The position numbers and the translations under genes were made by a program. A stretch of DNA of 64,000 nucleotides from Apoderus coryli (lineage: Eukaryota > Arthropoda > Insecta > Coleoptera > Attelabidae). Below the pieces are notes generated by a model that made no database searches, had not been told where the DNA came from, and was given only the letters and a program-made list of their open reading frames with translations. The DNA is taken from NCBI GenBank assembly GCA_911728435.2, contig OU452204.1, positions 20,930,430-20,994,429 of the forward strand, in the 5' to 3' direction. Below, piece by piece: positions 23,509 through 33,755 of the stretch; position 1 is the first letter of the stretch; each line of letters opens with the position of its first letter.

Positions 23509-24909
23509 ATGAAAAGGAAGTCTAGCAAAAGATCCAAAGATGAACCTGCAAATGGTACTGATGAATACTCGGTATGTTTTTCTATTTACTATCAAAAAAT
23601 TTCTCAGCGAAAGTGTTTACTTAAGTTAGATTTTTTCTATTCCAATCTAATTTCAAATATTTTATCTAAATATAGGTACTAAAGTAATAGTTTTTTAAAT
23701 TAATTTCATGAAGGAAGGACTACCTATAGGCATATAATACAGGTTTTTTAATGGATATAATATACGAGGGCCACTCTTTATATATTGCGCCTAATAATTT
23801 AAGCACAGTAATTTTTCATAGAAAGTTGCATTATTGTTTTCCAATCTTCGTCCGACTCCCAAGCCTGGCTTTGGCATACTTTAAAATCATTGGGTGCCAA
23901 ATCGGGATTGTACAGCGTTTATTGTTCGACATGATGTGTGAGCGCTGCTTGCATTGTCTTCCAAGTTCGCGCCATATTGGATATCAAAGTTTTGATTTTT
24001 GATGTCATTAACGAGTTGATTTGGTGATGTTTTTAACTCACTGGCAACTTTTACAATTATAATTTCACTTAAAAAACCTGGTGCCCGCAGTTTTTTAAAG
24101 GAAACACTCTGTATATATTTTTCATATATTTTTTTAAGTTTAATTTTGTAAATGTAAGTAGCAGTGTTTTGTGAATGCAAATATCTATACTTTATTCACA
24201 GTCGAAATCCAAAATTGCTAAAGAGGAGGAATCTGGCAATGAAACGGAAGAAAACACTGAAGAGGACTGTCAGTATGAGGTCAGTATTCAGTCCTACATT
24301 GTAATTGTTTGAAGGGTTGTAAGTAGGTTTGTTTTTCAATCGACAGGTTGAGTCCGTTTTGGATGAGAAATCGATCAAGGGTGTTCGTCATTATCTGATA
24401 AGATGGAAAGGTTACACGGAGGAGAGTGATACGTGGGAGCCGGCAAGCACCTTGGACTGTGACGAGTTAATCAACGAATTCAAATCAAAGAAAACAAAAA
24501 AAGAAAAGAAGAAAAATAAAAGGGAACATAGTATCAAAGAGAGTCACGATGAAAATGCAGATTATGAGGTAAAATTAGTTATTTCCTTGGAATTTTATTA
24601 TTATTTTATTTTTTTATGGTGATACGTACTTAGGTTGACCGTATTGTTGATGTGCACTTCAAACGGGATGGCAAACGTGAATTTCTCGTCCATTGGAAAG
24701 GTTATGCCAACACAGAAAACACTTGGGAGCCGGAGGAGAACATGGATTGTCAGGATCTGATAGATCGATTCATGGCGAAATTGGAAAAGGTCAAAGAAGT
24801 GGATTCTAGAGAACTGAGACCGGTGCGGAAGCCGGTGCAAAGATTAACGTTGATGACGGCGGATATGGGACGTCGTTTAAGCAAAAGGATCGGTAGAAAG
24901 GAAAGGTAG
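23509..24909 (+). CDS. tandem chromodomain protein
   Basis: Exons 23509-23571, 24202-24279, 24347-24568 and 24634-24909 are all joined in phase 0 and end at TAG, giving about 212 residues. A basic N-terminus (MKRKSSKRSKDEP) and an acidic patch precede chromodomain 1 (YEVESVLDE, LIRWKGYTEESDTWEPAS). After a Lys-rich linker comes chromodomain 2 (YEVDRIVD, LVHWKGYANTENTWEPEENM), then a basic tail. Both domains keep the aromatic cage positions known from HP1 (Tyr, Trp, Tyr), so methyl-lysine binding is likely. No chromoshadow domain is seen. Each chromodomain starts at the same Y-E|V exon boundary, which points to exon duplication. The last exon has GAAAG|GTAGAT at its end, so an alternative splice to a longer product cannot be excluded. 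The gene is HP1/CDY-like; I cannot assign a symbol. Confidence 0.88.
23755..24110 (-). mobile_element. mariner remnant in intron 1 of the chromodomain gene
   Basis: The left edge reads TATACGAGGGCCACTCTTTA, like a mariner terminus. The minus strand has DNASSAHTS and, in another frame, NPDLAPNDF, matching the second and third catalytic segments of DD34D transposases. It is heavily deleted. Confidence 0.5.
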
Positions 24910-25242
24910 ATATTATTTTATTATGTTTGGCCGTGTTAATATGCTCGTTGGCCTGCCAGAGTGTCTTACACAACTTATTTCAAATTTAGAGCTGCCACTT
25001 TCATTTCTCCTGTTAAAACTCAACACACTAAGTACGAATATTAGGATTCAATTAGGTCTTTTTATATCTCACATTCTTGATTCAGTTTCTGACTTTTGAC
25101 AATGATGTATGCTTGTGTGTCAGTTCTTGAAAATTGGAGATTAGAACGGCCGAGAGAAGTGGGGTAACGCTATAATGAATTAATATCCCATGCTTTGGCT
25201 TTTCCCACTTTAAAGACATTACGCCCATGGGTATACAATCCC
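24910..25242. other. 3' flank of the chromodomain gene
   Basis: It holds the 3' UTR by position; no clear AATAAA was seen close to the stop. Confidence 0.3.
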
Positions 25243-25571
25243 TGTTGTGTGCAAGGACAACAACAATAAGGAACAATACAGTCAATATGACAATAACTGT
25301 CAGGTTTAAAAAAGTATGAATTAAAAATGACACACAAAAAATGTCTACAAGTTTAAGTCTTATTGCATTCAACATTTGATCCGGCTCGAAGGACCAAATG
25401 TTCAATGCAATAAGTCTTAAACTTGTGTAAATTGCCTTTAATTATATTATATTACATTATTTTTGAAAGACATTTTTTGTGTGACATTTTTAATTCATAC
25501 TTTTTTAAACCTGACAGTTATTGTCATATTGACTGTATTGTTACTTATTGTTGTTGTCCTTGCACACAACA
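25243..25571. repeat. imperfect inverted repeat, about 140-bp arms
   Basis: Left arm 25243-25382 and right arm 25391-25571 pair from tgttgtgtgcaag to cttgcacacaaca, around a centre near ggctcgaa. The right arm has about 40 extra bases (25432-25475). Transcripts would fold into a long hairpin. Confidence 0.8.
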
Positions 25572-26710
25572 ATCCCATTCTTTTGTTTTTTTATTTAGTT
25601 TAGCCACAGCCATACATACAGCAAAACGAGTGTATTGTCGGCACTTAGAAATGAGAAAGCTTGAGCTCCGTGACCTTGATTACAGCTACAGTGCGCATGT
25701 ACTCTACAAACAATCCGGGCGAACGTATTTATAGACTGCTAAGAACATGCGCAACAGCATACACTCTGTTGATTTTGGACCGAGTGATTTTGCTGTATGT
25801 ATGCTATGGTTTAGCCACCAACTAATAAAATACGACGATTCTTGTTATCTCTTCTCTAAGTTCGCTCTTAACCCTAGAGAACTCGCGCTAAGAAAATTAC
25901 GGCTGAACTCGCGCGTGAGCATTTCTCTCACTATTTATTATTGTGTATTTTTTTATTGTGACGAGACAACATTACACTCAAATAATTACGCATAATTTTT
26001 GATGAAGTGCTGCATCTTTATTTGAATTTTTGTTTTTTTCTTCTTGGGCAAAATCCAGCTTGATCTTCTGCCGTTACACTTTCCGGTTCAGGAATGCCTA
26101 CCAGTTCTCTACGTCGCTGTCTTCTGTTGAATGGCATACATATTACTGAAGCTCGGTATACTAAGTGTGGTTTCATCAACTGCTTTCATCCTCAGAAATA
26201 TTTGACGATCTTCAATAATTTCTGTATAGTCTTTGTATATTCGGAAAATACAAACTCCAGAACTCGAGCAATGAGAGAATCACTCACAAACCTGCACTTG
26301 ATCAACAAACTTCATATTATATCCCAGAATACAGTGTACTGAATTTTGAATTTAACTAATCAGGGGGCGCAACGTAAACACAAAGGCTAGAGAGCGAGGT
26401 AGGCTCATCCAGTGTCTATGTTGTGAAATCTTGCGATTTTAGGCGAAGCGTGAGAGAAATGCTCATAGCGCGAGTGCTGCAGGGTTAATTCAATTCGAAA
26501 CAATAGGTTTATTCGGACTAACAAAATAATGTGTACTTTATATTCGAGAGTTTGTCTGAAAAGAAAAACACTGTACTTACTCACCTTACGCCTTGAAAGT
26601 AAGTTATTTTTGTTAAACAAGCCTCGAACAATTATAGGCATTTCGTTAGGCTGTTCTGCCGAAACTATCGAAGTGCCATCTATAGTTCTCCGCCACTATC
26701 ACTTATGGGA
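25572..26710. other. intergenic, no supported gene
   Basis: A minus-strand frame ending near 26020 (MPFNRRQRRRELVGIPE, CPRRKKQKF) could be the C-terminal end of a transposase-like ORF, but I cannot confirm it. The rest is unassigned. Confidence 0.3.
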
Positions 26711-27211
26711 CAGACCACAGCTTTCTTTAGACAAGCCATGAACAGACAATGGCAACACCGCTATGCGGTTAGTAAACCAGTCTACTGTACATAATTAGAA
26801 ATAAAAAAATCGGGTGCTTACCTAAAAATTAAGCTGAATTTATTAATAATAACAATAATTTTAAAAAAGGATGTGTTTGGCGACATCTAGTTATCGTTGG
26901 TAGTACGCCGAGTGAACAACAGTTCCTATATCGGCTGCCTGGGAGGTCTCTGACCCCATAAAGCAACTACCAACACATAGACGCGCCGATACTCCCTTAA
27001 GCGGGACCGCCTATATTTGAAATGGGCTTGTTTAACAAAACAAGACTTAAAATATACATACAAACCCTCGTACTAAAGACACCGCTTACTTATACGACAA
27101 ACACTATGTCGTCCGGTACAAAAGTAACAAACAAAGCACTTTTTAACAAACAGTGTATCCGGTGTTGCCAAATATACATTTTCATGGCTTGTATAAAGAA
27201 GGCTGTGGACA
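26711..27211. mobile_element. MITE-like element with about 50-bp inverted ends
   Basis: The left arm, 26711-26760 (CAGACCACAGCTTTCTTTAG... to CAACACCG), pairs imperfectly with the right arm at 27160-27210. Both share CTTTCTTTA-type and ACAAGCCATGAA segments. There is no coding capacity. It is probably a short non-autonomous DNA transposon; the target duplication is unclear. Confidence 0.5.
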
Positions 27212-28480
27212 GACCTCGTACGTATCTACATTCTTTTCTCACACAGTTACATACTAATTCTGTTCATTCTCTTATTATTGCAGGGCGCATTATTACGATG
27301 CGGAATAAGCGTATATTTTAATATGGTTAATATTAATTTTCGTTTCAAACGAATAATTAATGTTATTATTTGTAATCTTACATAAAATGTAAAGAAATAG
27401 AATTTATATTTTATTTACGAAAAAGAAAAATCACCTTAGGTTCTTTTTCAAAAATTATTGTAGTTTTAAATAAGATGGAATATCAAACGCAGAGCGAGAA
27501 ATCAACAATTTCGACCCCAATACCATCGTATTTTGCATTCATCGCACTACAGCAATCGTAATCGAGGGATTCTGGATCAGTGCTTCAGTCTCTGCGATAG
27601 CAAAGATATTTTCTGAGTTGTCAATCTTAAGTCGTGCTACAGGGAGTCGAATTTGAGGTCCCTACGGATCTGTGTGATTAAAACACAGCAAACAAAACGT
27701 CACCTCGACAAATTTAATCATCCAAAACTTATCTTAATTTTTAGTAGATTTTTAAAAAAAATCTAACTATTCAGGAGATCGACACAATCGAAATTTTGAA
27801 AAAATTTTATGTAGTACTTCATTTTATGACCCCTGAATCCTAAAAATGACCTCAGTTCAAAAGTTTATATATCTATATATATATATATATATATGGGATA
27901 TAGAAACTTTGCGTCACGTTCTAGGCCGCATTTTTTGACCAATCGAAACAAAATTTGGTTAAAAAATCGGCTAGGTCATGGAATCGCGTGAGTTCGTTGG
28001 CGATTGAAATCGGAGAGCTAATTTCAGAATGGTGGCCTGTCAAAGTTTTAAAAAAATCATATTTTTTTCGTTGTTAATAGAAAATACCGATGTTACATAT
28101 CAAATGATAGAGCACTTAAATCTCTACAATATTTATTTGGAGAGTTTTTTCATCGCTGGCATATTTAAGTAAATGTAAGTCAATATAAAGTAACAAAAAA
28201 TAAAAAAAAATATCATCACCCGCTATACCTGTAATTATTTTGACAAATAAACACCTGTGAAATAACAATAAGACCGTACTTACGTATGTATTATAGTATA
28301 ATGGGTATTTCAGTTAAAATAACTGTCAATATGACACTTTGGTTATATTTGGCGAATGTCAGAATATTCCGTTATTTGATTATTAATAGTGGGTGTCAGT
28401 GGTAGACTAAGTATAAATAAAAAATACATAAATCAAAAATCTACTTTTCCGACTGGCTGCCATCGGGATTTTTTTATCTG
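27212..28480. other. intergenic with a TA microsatellite
   Basis: A (TA)n run lies at about 27868-27893. No supported exon. Confidence 0.4.
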
Positions 28481-28487
28481 TGTGTGA

Positions 28488-28532
28488 TGTGACTGATGAT
28501 GAAAGCTACTGCTCTCGAAACATGTTTCAATT
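28488..28532 (+). ncRNA. hammerhead-like motif
   Basis: CTGATGA at 28493-28499 is followed by one extra T. A near-complementary stem comes next (GAAAGC 28501-28506 with GCTCTC 28511-28516), then GAAA at 28517-28520 and the palindrome ACATGT. Stem I would be only about 3 bp (TGA/TCA). The core is intact apart from the extra base before stem II, so cleavage is doubtful. Confidence 0.4.
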
Positions 28533-29224
28533 AAGATAATTTTTGGATTAAGAAATTTGTGGAGGAGACGTTTTGTTTGCTTTGTTTTAATTAAGCAAGA
28601 TAAGGCTGAACGCCTGTCTGATAAAGAAGGTCTCCTTAAAGGAAATACAATTTATTGACTTCAGATTGATAAAAATTTGTGATTCAATCTTTAATAAAGT
28701 TCTTGAAAGTCTTCCGAAGCTGTAGTATTATAAAAGGTGTTATTGAGGCAAAATATTTGTTTGATTTTCTTGCTCATTGACTACTTATATTCTTCTAAAT
28801 AGCACACGATTAAGATGAAAAGTAGTTATTTTCAAAGTAATTAAAAATTATAAAAAATTATATTTTCAAATTTATAAATAAGTATACTGTGTAGTATCGT
28901 TAGGTGATGTATAATTTATTAATGTAGTCTTTCTTTAGTGCAATACTACGAAATATGTATATATATACGAGGGTTGCTATTTATGTATTGAAAAGAGAAA
29001 GAACAAGCCAATTAATTTTATCAAAAATATTTTTATTGTTTTTCAAGTATTCTCCTTTAAGATCTATACACTTTTGCATGCGATGAAACCACCCTTTAAA
29101 GCACTTTGCCCAGTCAGAAGACGATAGCTATAAACATAGTTTTTGAAGGCGTCAACCGCTTCGGTCGATGAAAATCGTTGTCCATGAAGTATATTTTTAA
29201 TTAGTGGCAATACTTAAGAGGAAA

Positions 29225-30350
29225 TACATGAGTGCCAAGTCAATTCAAATTCTTTATTTGCCATATAATGTAATACATTACATTGTCGGCTCGTCAAAAT
29301 AATAATAAAAGTAAACTAAACTGACACTCGTTTTACCAGTTCACCAAAACACTTCTTTTTAAATCTGGACGCGCGTTTCGCTAACAATGTTAGCATCCTC
29401 AGGAGAGAATTAAAACTCAAACATTTGATGCCTATATAGTTCGGGTTTTTTTGACCCTTTGATAGTCTGGAGAATGGCAATTCTAGGCTGTCCTTAATTC
29501 TCGTATAATAATTGTGTATATTTTCTCTTTTTTTTATTGATCCTGATAGCTTTTTTATGTTGACTATCAGTGTGTATGTATAGGCAATGGAGGGTCATTA
29601 TGTTCAGCATTTTAAAGTAAGTTTTACACGAGGTTTTCTGATTTATTTTACTCATTGTTCTAATGATTTTTTTCTGTTTTATAAAGACCCTAATTGCATC
29701 CCCTGCTCCTCCCCAATACATTATATCGTAAGCTATAGTCGACTGCACCAGTCCGAAGTAAAGCAACCTGAGGACCGAACGCGATACAGTGACCCTGATG
29801 TTTCTTATGAGAAATAGACAGCTACTCAACTTTTGTGTGACGCGGTCGATATGGTTGCCCCAAGTTAATCTTTCGTCCGTGATTACGCCTAAAAATTTGG
29901 TGTTATCTACCTGCCTCAGGATTTGCCGCCCATACGTATTAATAAACTTTTATCAGGCCTTTTGTTATTTGCTGTAATCGAAAGAGCGACCGTCTTAGAG
30001 GAGTTAAGTGAGAGTCCGTTCAGGTTACACCAATCGGCTATCTTCACAACTACATGCTGACCTTTATCTCCTGTTTGTCGGTTATTCTGGCGCTTGTGTC
30101 GTCGGCGTAGAGAACGGGAGTTCCGAATTCCTTGATTTTGTTCGGTAATTCGTTAATGAAAATGTTAAACAGTGTGGGTAACAAACAAGATCCCTGTGGT
30201 ATTCCTTTATTTGTGAATGCTACTCTAGAACGAACACCATCAACCTCAACCGTTTGTGTGCGTGATTGTAGATAGTTAGATATCCAAGCGGCCGCCGTTC
30301 CCCTTACACCCACATCATTCAGCCTTCTCATCAGTAGATCATTAGATCTT
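29225..30350 (-). mobile_element. LINE inserted in the mariner
   Basis: The minus strand encodes RT from DLLMRRLNDVGVRGTAAAW through GIPQGSCLLPTLFNIFINEL and the catalytic YADDTS, to LIRNIRVTVSRSVLRLLYFG. It ends in a 3' region with an AATAAAGAATTTGAATTGA end near 29245. It is 5'-truncated, with frameshifts. It is related to the copy at 17482-20592. Confidence 0.8.
29360..29408 (-). ncRNA. hammerhead-like motif in the LINE 3' region
   Basis: The minus strand reads CTGAGGA (29402-29396), an extra T, then GCTAAC paired with GTTAGC as a perfect 6-bp stem II, GAAA (29379-29376) and ACGCGCGTC. The core fits CUGANGA...GAAA apart from the extra base, but stem I pairs poorly. Confidence 0.4.
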
Positions 30351-30546
30351 TTGCGTGTCCAAATACTCGTTTGTTGCAAGTGATGTGTGTGAGCTCGCAT
30401 TGTCGTGATGCAACACGATTCGTCGTCCCAATTTACCGAAAATCTGGAGCAAACAAATGGTCGTATACCACTTTGAAAACGTGAAGAAACACGCCATCAT
30501 TTGCTTCGTGTTGCCAGTTCTTAAAACATAAATGGCAACCCTCGTA

Positions 30547-31329
30547 CTCCATTCCAAGCAGCGTTGGAAAGACTTGAAGAGGAGAACGTATTTCTAACGC
30601 TATGATAGTGGAACAAAGTTCTGTGCAATTATTCAAAGTACCATTTCTAATAGTTTTTATGTCCAATATATACGTATTGGGTATATTAACATACACATTA
30701 AGAATTTTACATCATGTATATGTATCTACTTATGTATTTCGTATATTTAGTGTAATATGACGATGTAGAAGAGGCAAAAAAAAATTCGTTTGATGTTATA
30801 GTGAATGCTATTACTGTATCTTCGACATAGCTAGCAGGAAATTAATTAATATTATTTCCTTGAACTTCTAACAGAATCAAATGTTTGAAAAAAAAATGCT
30901 TCCCTAAAGCTCTAACGTCAAACGAAAAAATACAAGATTAAAATGCATTATTAAAGCTCATTATTTGGGTATTTAAAATTCTAAATATTATTCCGAAAGG
31001 ATAGCTTAATATTTAGTTTTTTAAATAGTGGTGAAATACCCAAATAGTGAGCTTTAATCTATTCGGACCACAAAAAACATAATATAGAACCTGCAATATT
31101 TTAAATATTTGAATTATTTTTATTTATTTCTTTATTAACCCTTAATATGTATCATATATACGTGTAGGTATATTTTCAAAAAAATTATTTTGTGTTCATT
31201 TTTGGGTCCAGGACAGATTCATATTTTTCGTATAATAAGAGTTTTTTCTTAAAATAATAAATGTTATGTAAGGAAAGTACTTTGGTTTTATTTTATTTTT
31301 TTCCTATTATTGACATCCAGCCAGCGTAA
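30547..31329. other. AT-rich intergenic, no gene seen
   Basis: No supported feature. A pair of aaatagtgagctttaat / attaaagctcattatttg segments near 30950 and 31040 forms a short inverted repeat. Confidence 0.35.
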
Positions 31330-31750
31330 GTATGGACCTACAAACCACGGTCCTCGACTGCCATCCGCAAGCACCCATGACTATGTAGTCTATAGCTACT
31401 TGGCATAGGCAGTCTACATCTATAACACTTGAGATCATCAGCATACAGCTGGAACTCATTGCTCTATGTCGTTAAGTTGAACAATAGTGGGGTCCAAGTG
31501 GGATCTCTGGGGAGCAACAGAAGTGACCTCCACCGGCCGAGAATGAAACTCATTAAGTCGTACAACCTGAGTCGTACCTGACAGGTAGATCCTCAACCAG
31601 GCAAACAGGGAATCTGCCACCCGGCACCCTCAAGCTTATGAACGAGAAACCCGTAGTTGACACCATCAAAAGCCTTGGAGAAGTCTGTATATAATGTATG
31701 AAGCTGATCACCGCTCTCCAACGCCCGAGACAAGAAGTCTGTGAAGATTG
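31330..31750 (-). mobile_element. LINE reverse transcriptase fragment
   Basis: The minus strand, with frameshifts, shows KAFDGVNYGFLVHKLEG and then FQLYADDLKCYRC (the catalytic YADD). It is from a different family than its neighbour at 31820-33520. Confidence 0.6.
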
Positions 31751-31819
31751 CTCGTCTATGATGCCGTCAGATATCTAATGACAAGATTCTCAAAGAGCCT
31801 CGGAATGATACTAAGAATG

Positions 31820-33520
31820 ATAGATATATTTATTCACCATCTTATGTTACAAAACATGTATAGTACGTCAAAAAAGAACAAAAATTATTCAATCAAAGTT
31901 ACAGCAACAAAGAAAGGCTTACAAACAAATTAAAATAGCAACAACATAAAACAAACTAAAATCTAGAAAAATCGTACAATATCGCTCTTGAAATAGTCTT
32001 CAAAGGTATAAAAAGCTTGAGATATCAAAAATGATTTAATACTTTTGTTAAACTGGACTTCACCAAGGTTCTTTATGTGAGACGGCAGCTTATTATAAAA
32101 TTTAACACAATAATAGTCAGAACCTTTCCTAGTCCTCAATAGGCAATATGTCATTTCGATTTCGCGTACCATAGTTATGCATATCAGAGTGAAGAGTGAA
32201 ATGCGAGGCATTGGTTCGAATGTAGCCAAGACAGTTTAAAATGTACAAGGAAGGCAAAGTAAGTAGTCCGTGTTCAACAAAATACTTTTTACAGCAGTCA
32301 CGCCAACCGAGCCCCAACATTGTACGTAAACATCTCCTCTGTAGCTTGAAGATTTTCATTGCATGGGAACTATGTCCCCAGTTCAAAATACCATACGACA
32401 TACGGGAAACAAAATAACCGTGATATACCGTCAACAGACTGGCGATTGAAACACTTTGCGCAAGCCTTCTGATGAGATATATGACCCTGGACAGCGAGCA
32501 CCCAAGCTCTCGAACATGACTCTCTCAGGTCAATTTAGGATCAAGATAAACCCCAAGGAATTTCACGCGTACATCGCTCTGAAGATCGATAGGCGCAGAA
32601 CGCAATGTAAAGTTCATGCTCTGAGTTTTAGCCTGATTCAAGCTCAGTTCATTTGCCAGAAACCAATTGCCTATGTCAGTCTCAACAGCATTAACCAACT
32701 CCCCTAAAGGATCGTTTGATCGATATCTAATCAGACTAGTTGTGTCGTCAACAAAGAGGATTATATTTGAGTCTTCTTGAAATTTGTATAAATCATTTAC
32801 GTATATTAAAAACAGTAAAGGTCCCAAAACCGACCCCTGGGGCACACCCCGTCCAACCCTTCGTCTCTCCGAGTATCCTCCCATATACAAACCGTGCTGA
32901 AAATGATCGCTGAGATAAGAGCCAACCAAGGCAACACTGTCAACATCAAAGTTATAGTAAGAGAGTTTCTGAAGAAGTATCTCGTGTGAGACACAGTCAA
33001 AAGCCTTAGTGAGGTCATAAAAGGAAGCAAAGGTGTCACAGCCCTGCTCCATGCCATCCGAAACATATTCCAAAAGGTTACTAATTGCAAGAGTAGTAGA
33101 TCTCTTATTACGAAAGCCATATTGACTTAGCATAAAGAGATTATTTGCTTCAAAATATTCAGTTATTTGATTTTTAATTCAAAGATTTTTGAAAAAATTG
33201 GCAAAATCGATATTGGTCGATAGTTACTGGGATCATCAACCGATTCTTTATTTTTGTAGATTGGAATAACCCTTGCCTCCTTCAAGACTGCCGGAAATAC
33301 AGCATCACTAATGCAATGGTTTATCAACTTAGTAAGCGGCACCACTAGCAGATTCTTTAAAGTCCCAATAATCCTAACATTAAGCTCATAACAATCCGAG
33401 TTTTTTCTGTTTTTCATACCTGATAGTTTTTCACGTACTCAGACATTATTTTTGCTGCCGGATTTGAAGATTGGAGTAATGAAACTAGTCTTCCAAACAG
33501 GGGGAAGCAACCCGAGCCGG
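31820..33520 (-). mobile_element. LINE copy, RT to 3' end
   Basis: The minus strand encodes SNYRPISILPIFSKIFE, YDLTKAFDCVSHEILLQKL, GVPQGSVLGPLLFLIYVNDL, a catalytic box changed to FVDDTTS (Val for Ala), FLGVYLDPKLT and a C-terminal YNKLPSHIKNLGEVQFNKS. At least three frameshifts separate the blocks. It lies just downstream of Arp6 on the same strand. Confidence 0.85.
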
Positions 33521-33726
33521 GAGACCAGTTAAAAGTAATCTGCAGGGGCTCGCACAGAGTAAAAGAGCAGGCTCTCAGTAACAACGGGGGAATACCCACA
33601 CATCCGCAGCGGAGACGCGAAACTTAGAAATGCGAGAGAAGCCCTCATGGCAGAAATGGCCAGAGAAATCCAATTGAAACTGACTTAAAATCAAAAATTA
33701 AAAAAACAAAATTACATTATTAAAAG

Positions 33727-33732
33727 TTTATT
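33727..33732 (-). terminator. polyadenylation signal of Arp6
   Basis: AATAAA on the minus strand, 24 bp past the stop codon of Arp6. Confidence 0.6.
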
Positions 33733-33755
33733 GGAAAGAATATCAAATCTAATCA

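Larger units (their letters stand above)
28966..30546 (-). mobile_element. mariner transposon interrupted by a LINE
   Basis: The left end TACGAGGGTTGCTATTTATG and the reverse-complemented right end TACGAGGGTTGCCATTTATG match at 19 of 20 positions, with TA at both edges. On the minus strand, 30546-30350 encodes a shortened N-terminal part and RRIVLHHDNASSHTS with EYLDTQK. 29215-28990 encodes the C-terminus (HGQRFSSTEAVDAF, WFHRMQKCIDLKGEYFE). The LINE at 29225-30350 sits between these two halves. Confidence 0.85.

Noticed and set aside
25922..26150. Possible transposase C-terminus (MPFNRRQRRRELVG, CPRRKKQKF) on the minus strand
   Set aside because: Suggestive of a piggyBac-type end, but no catalytic region or termini are visible, so no call was made.
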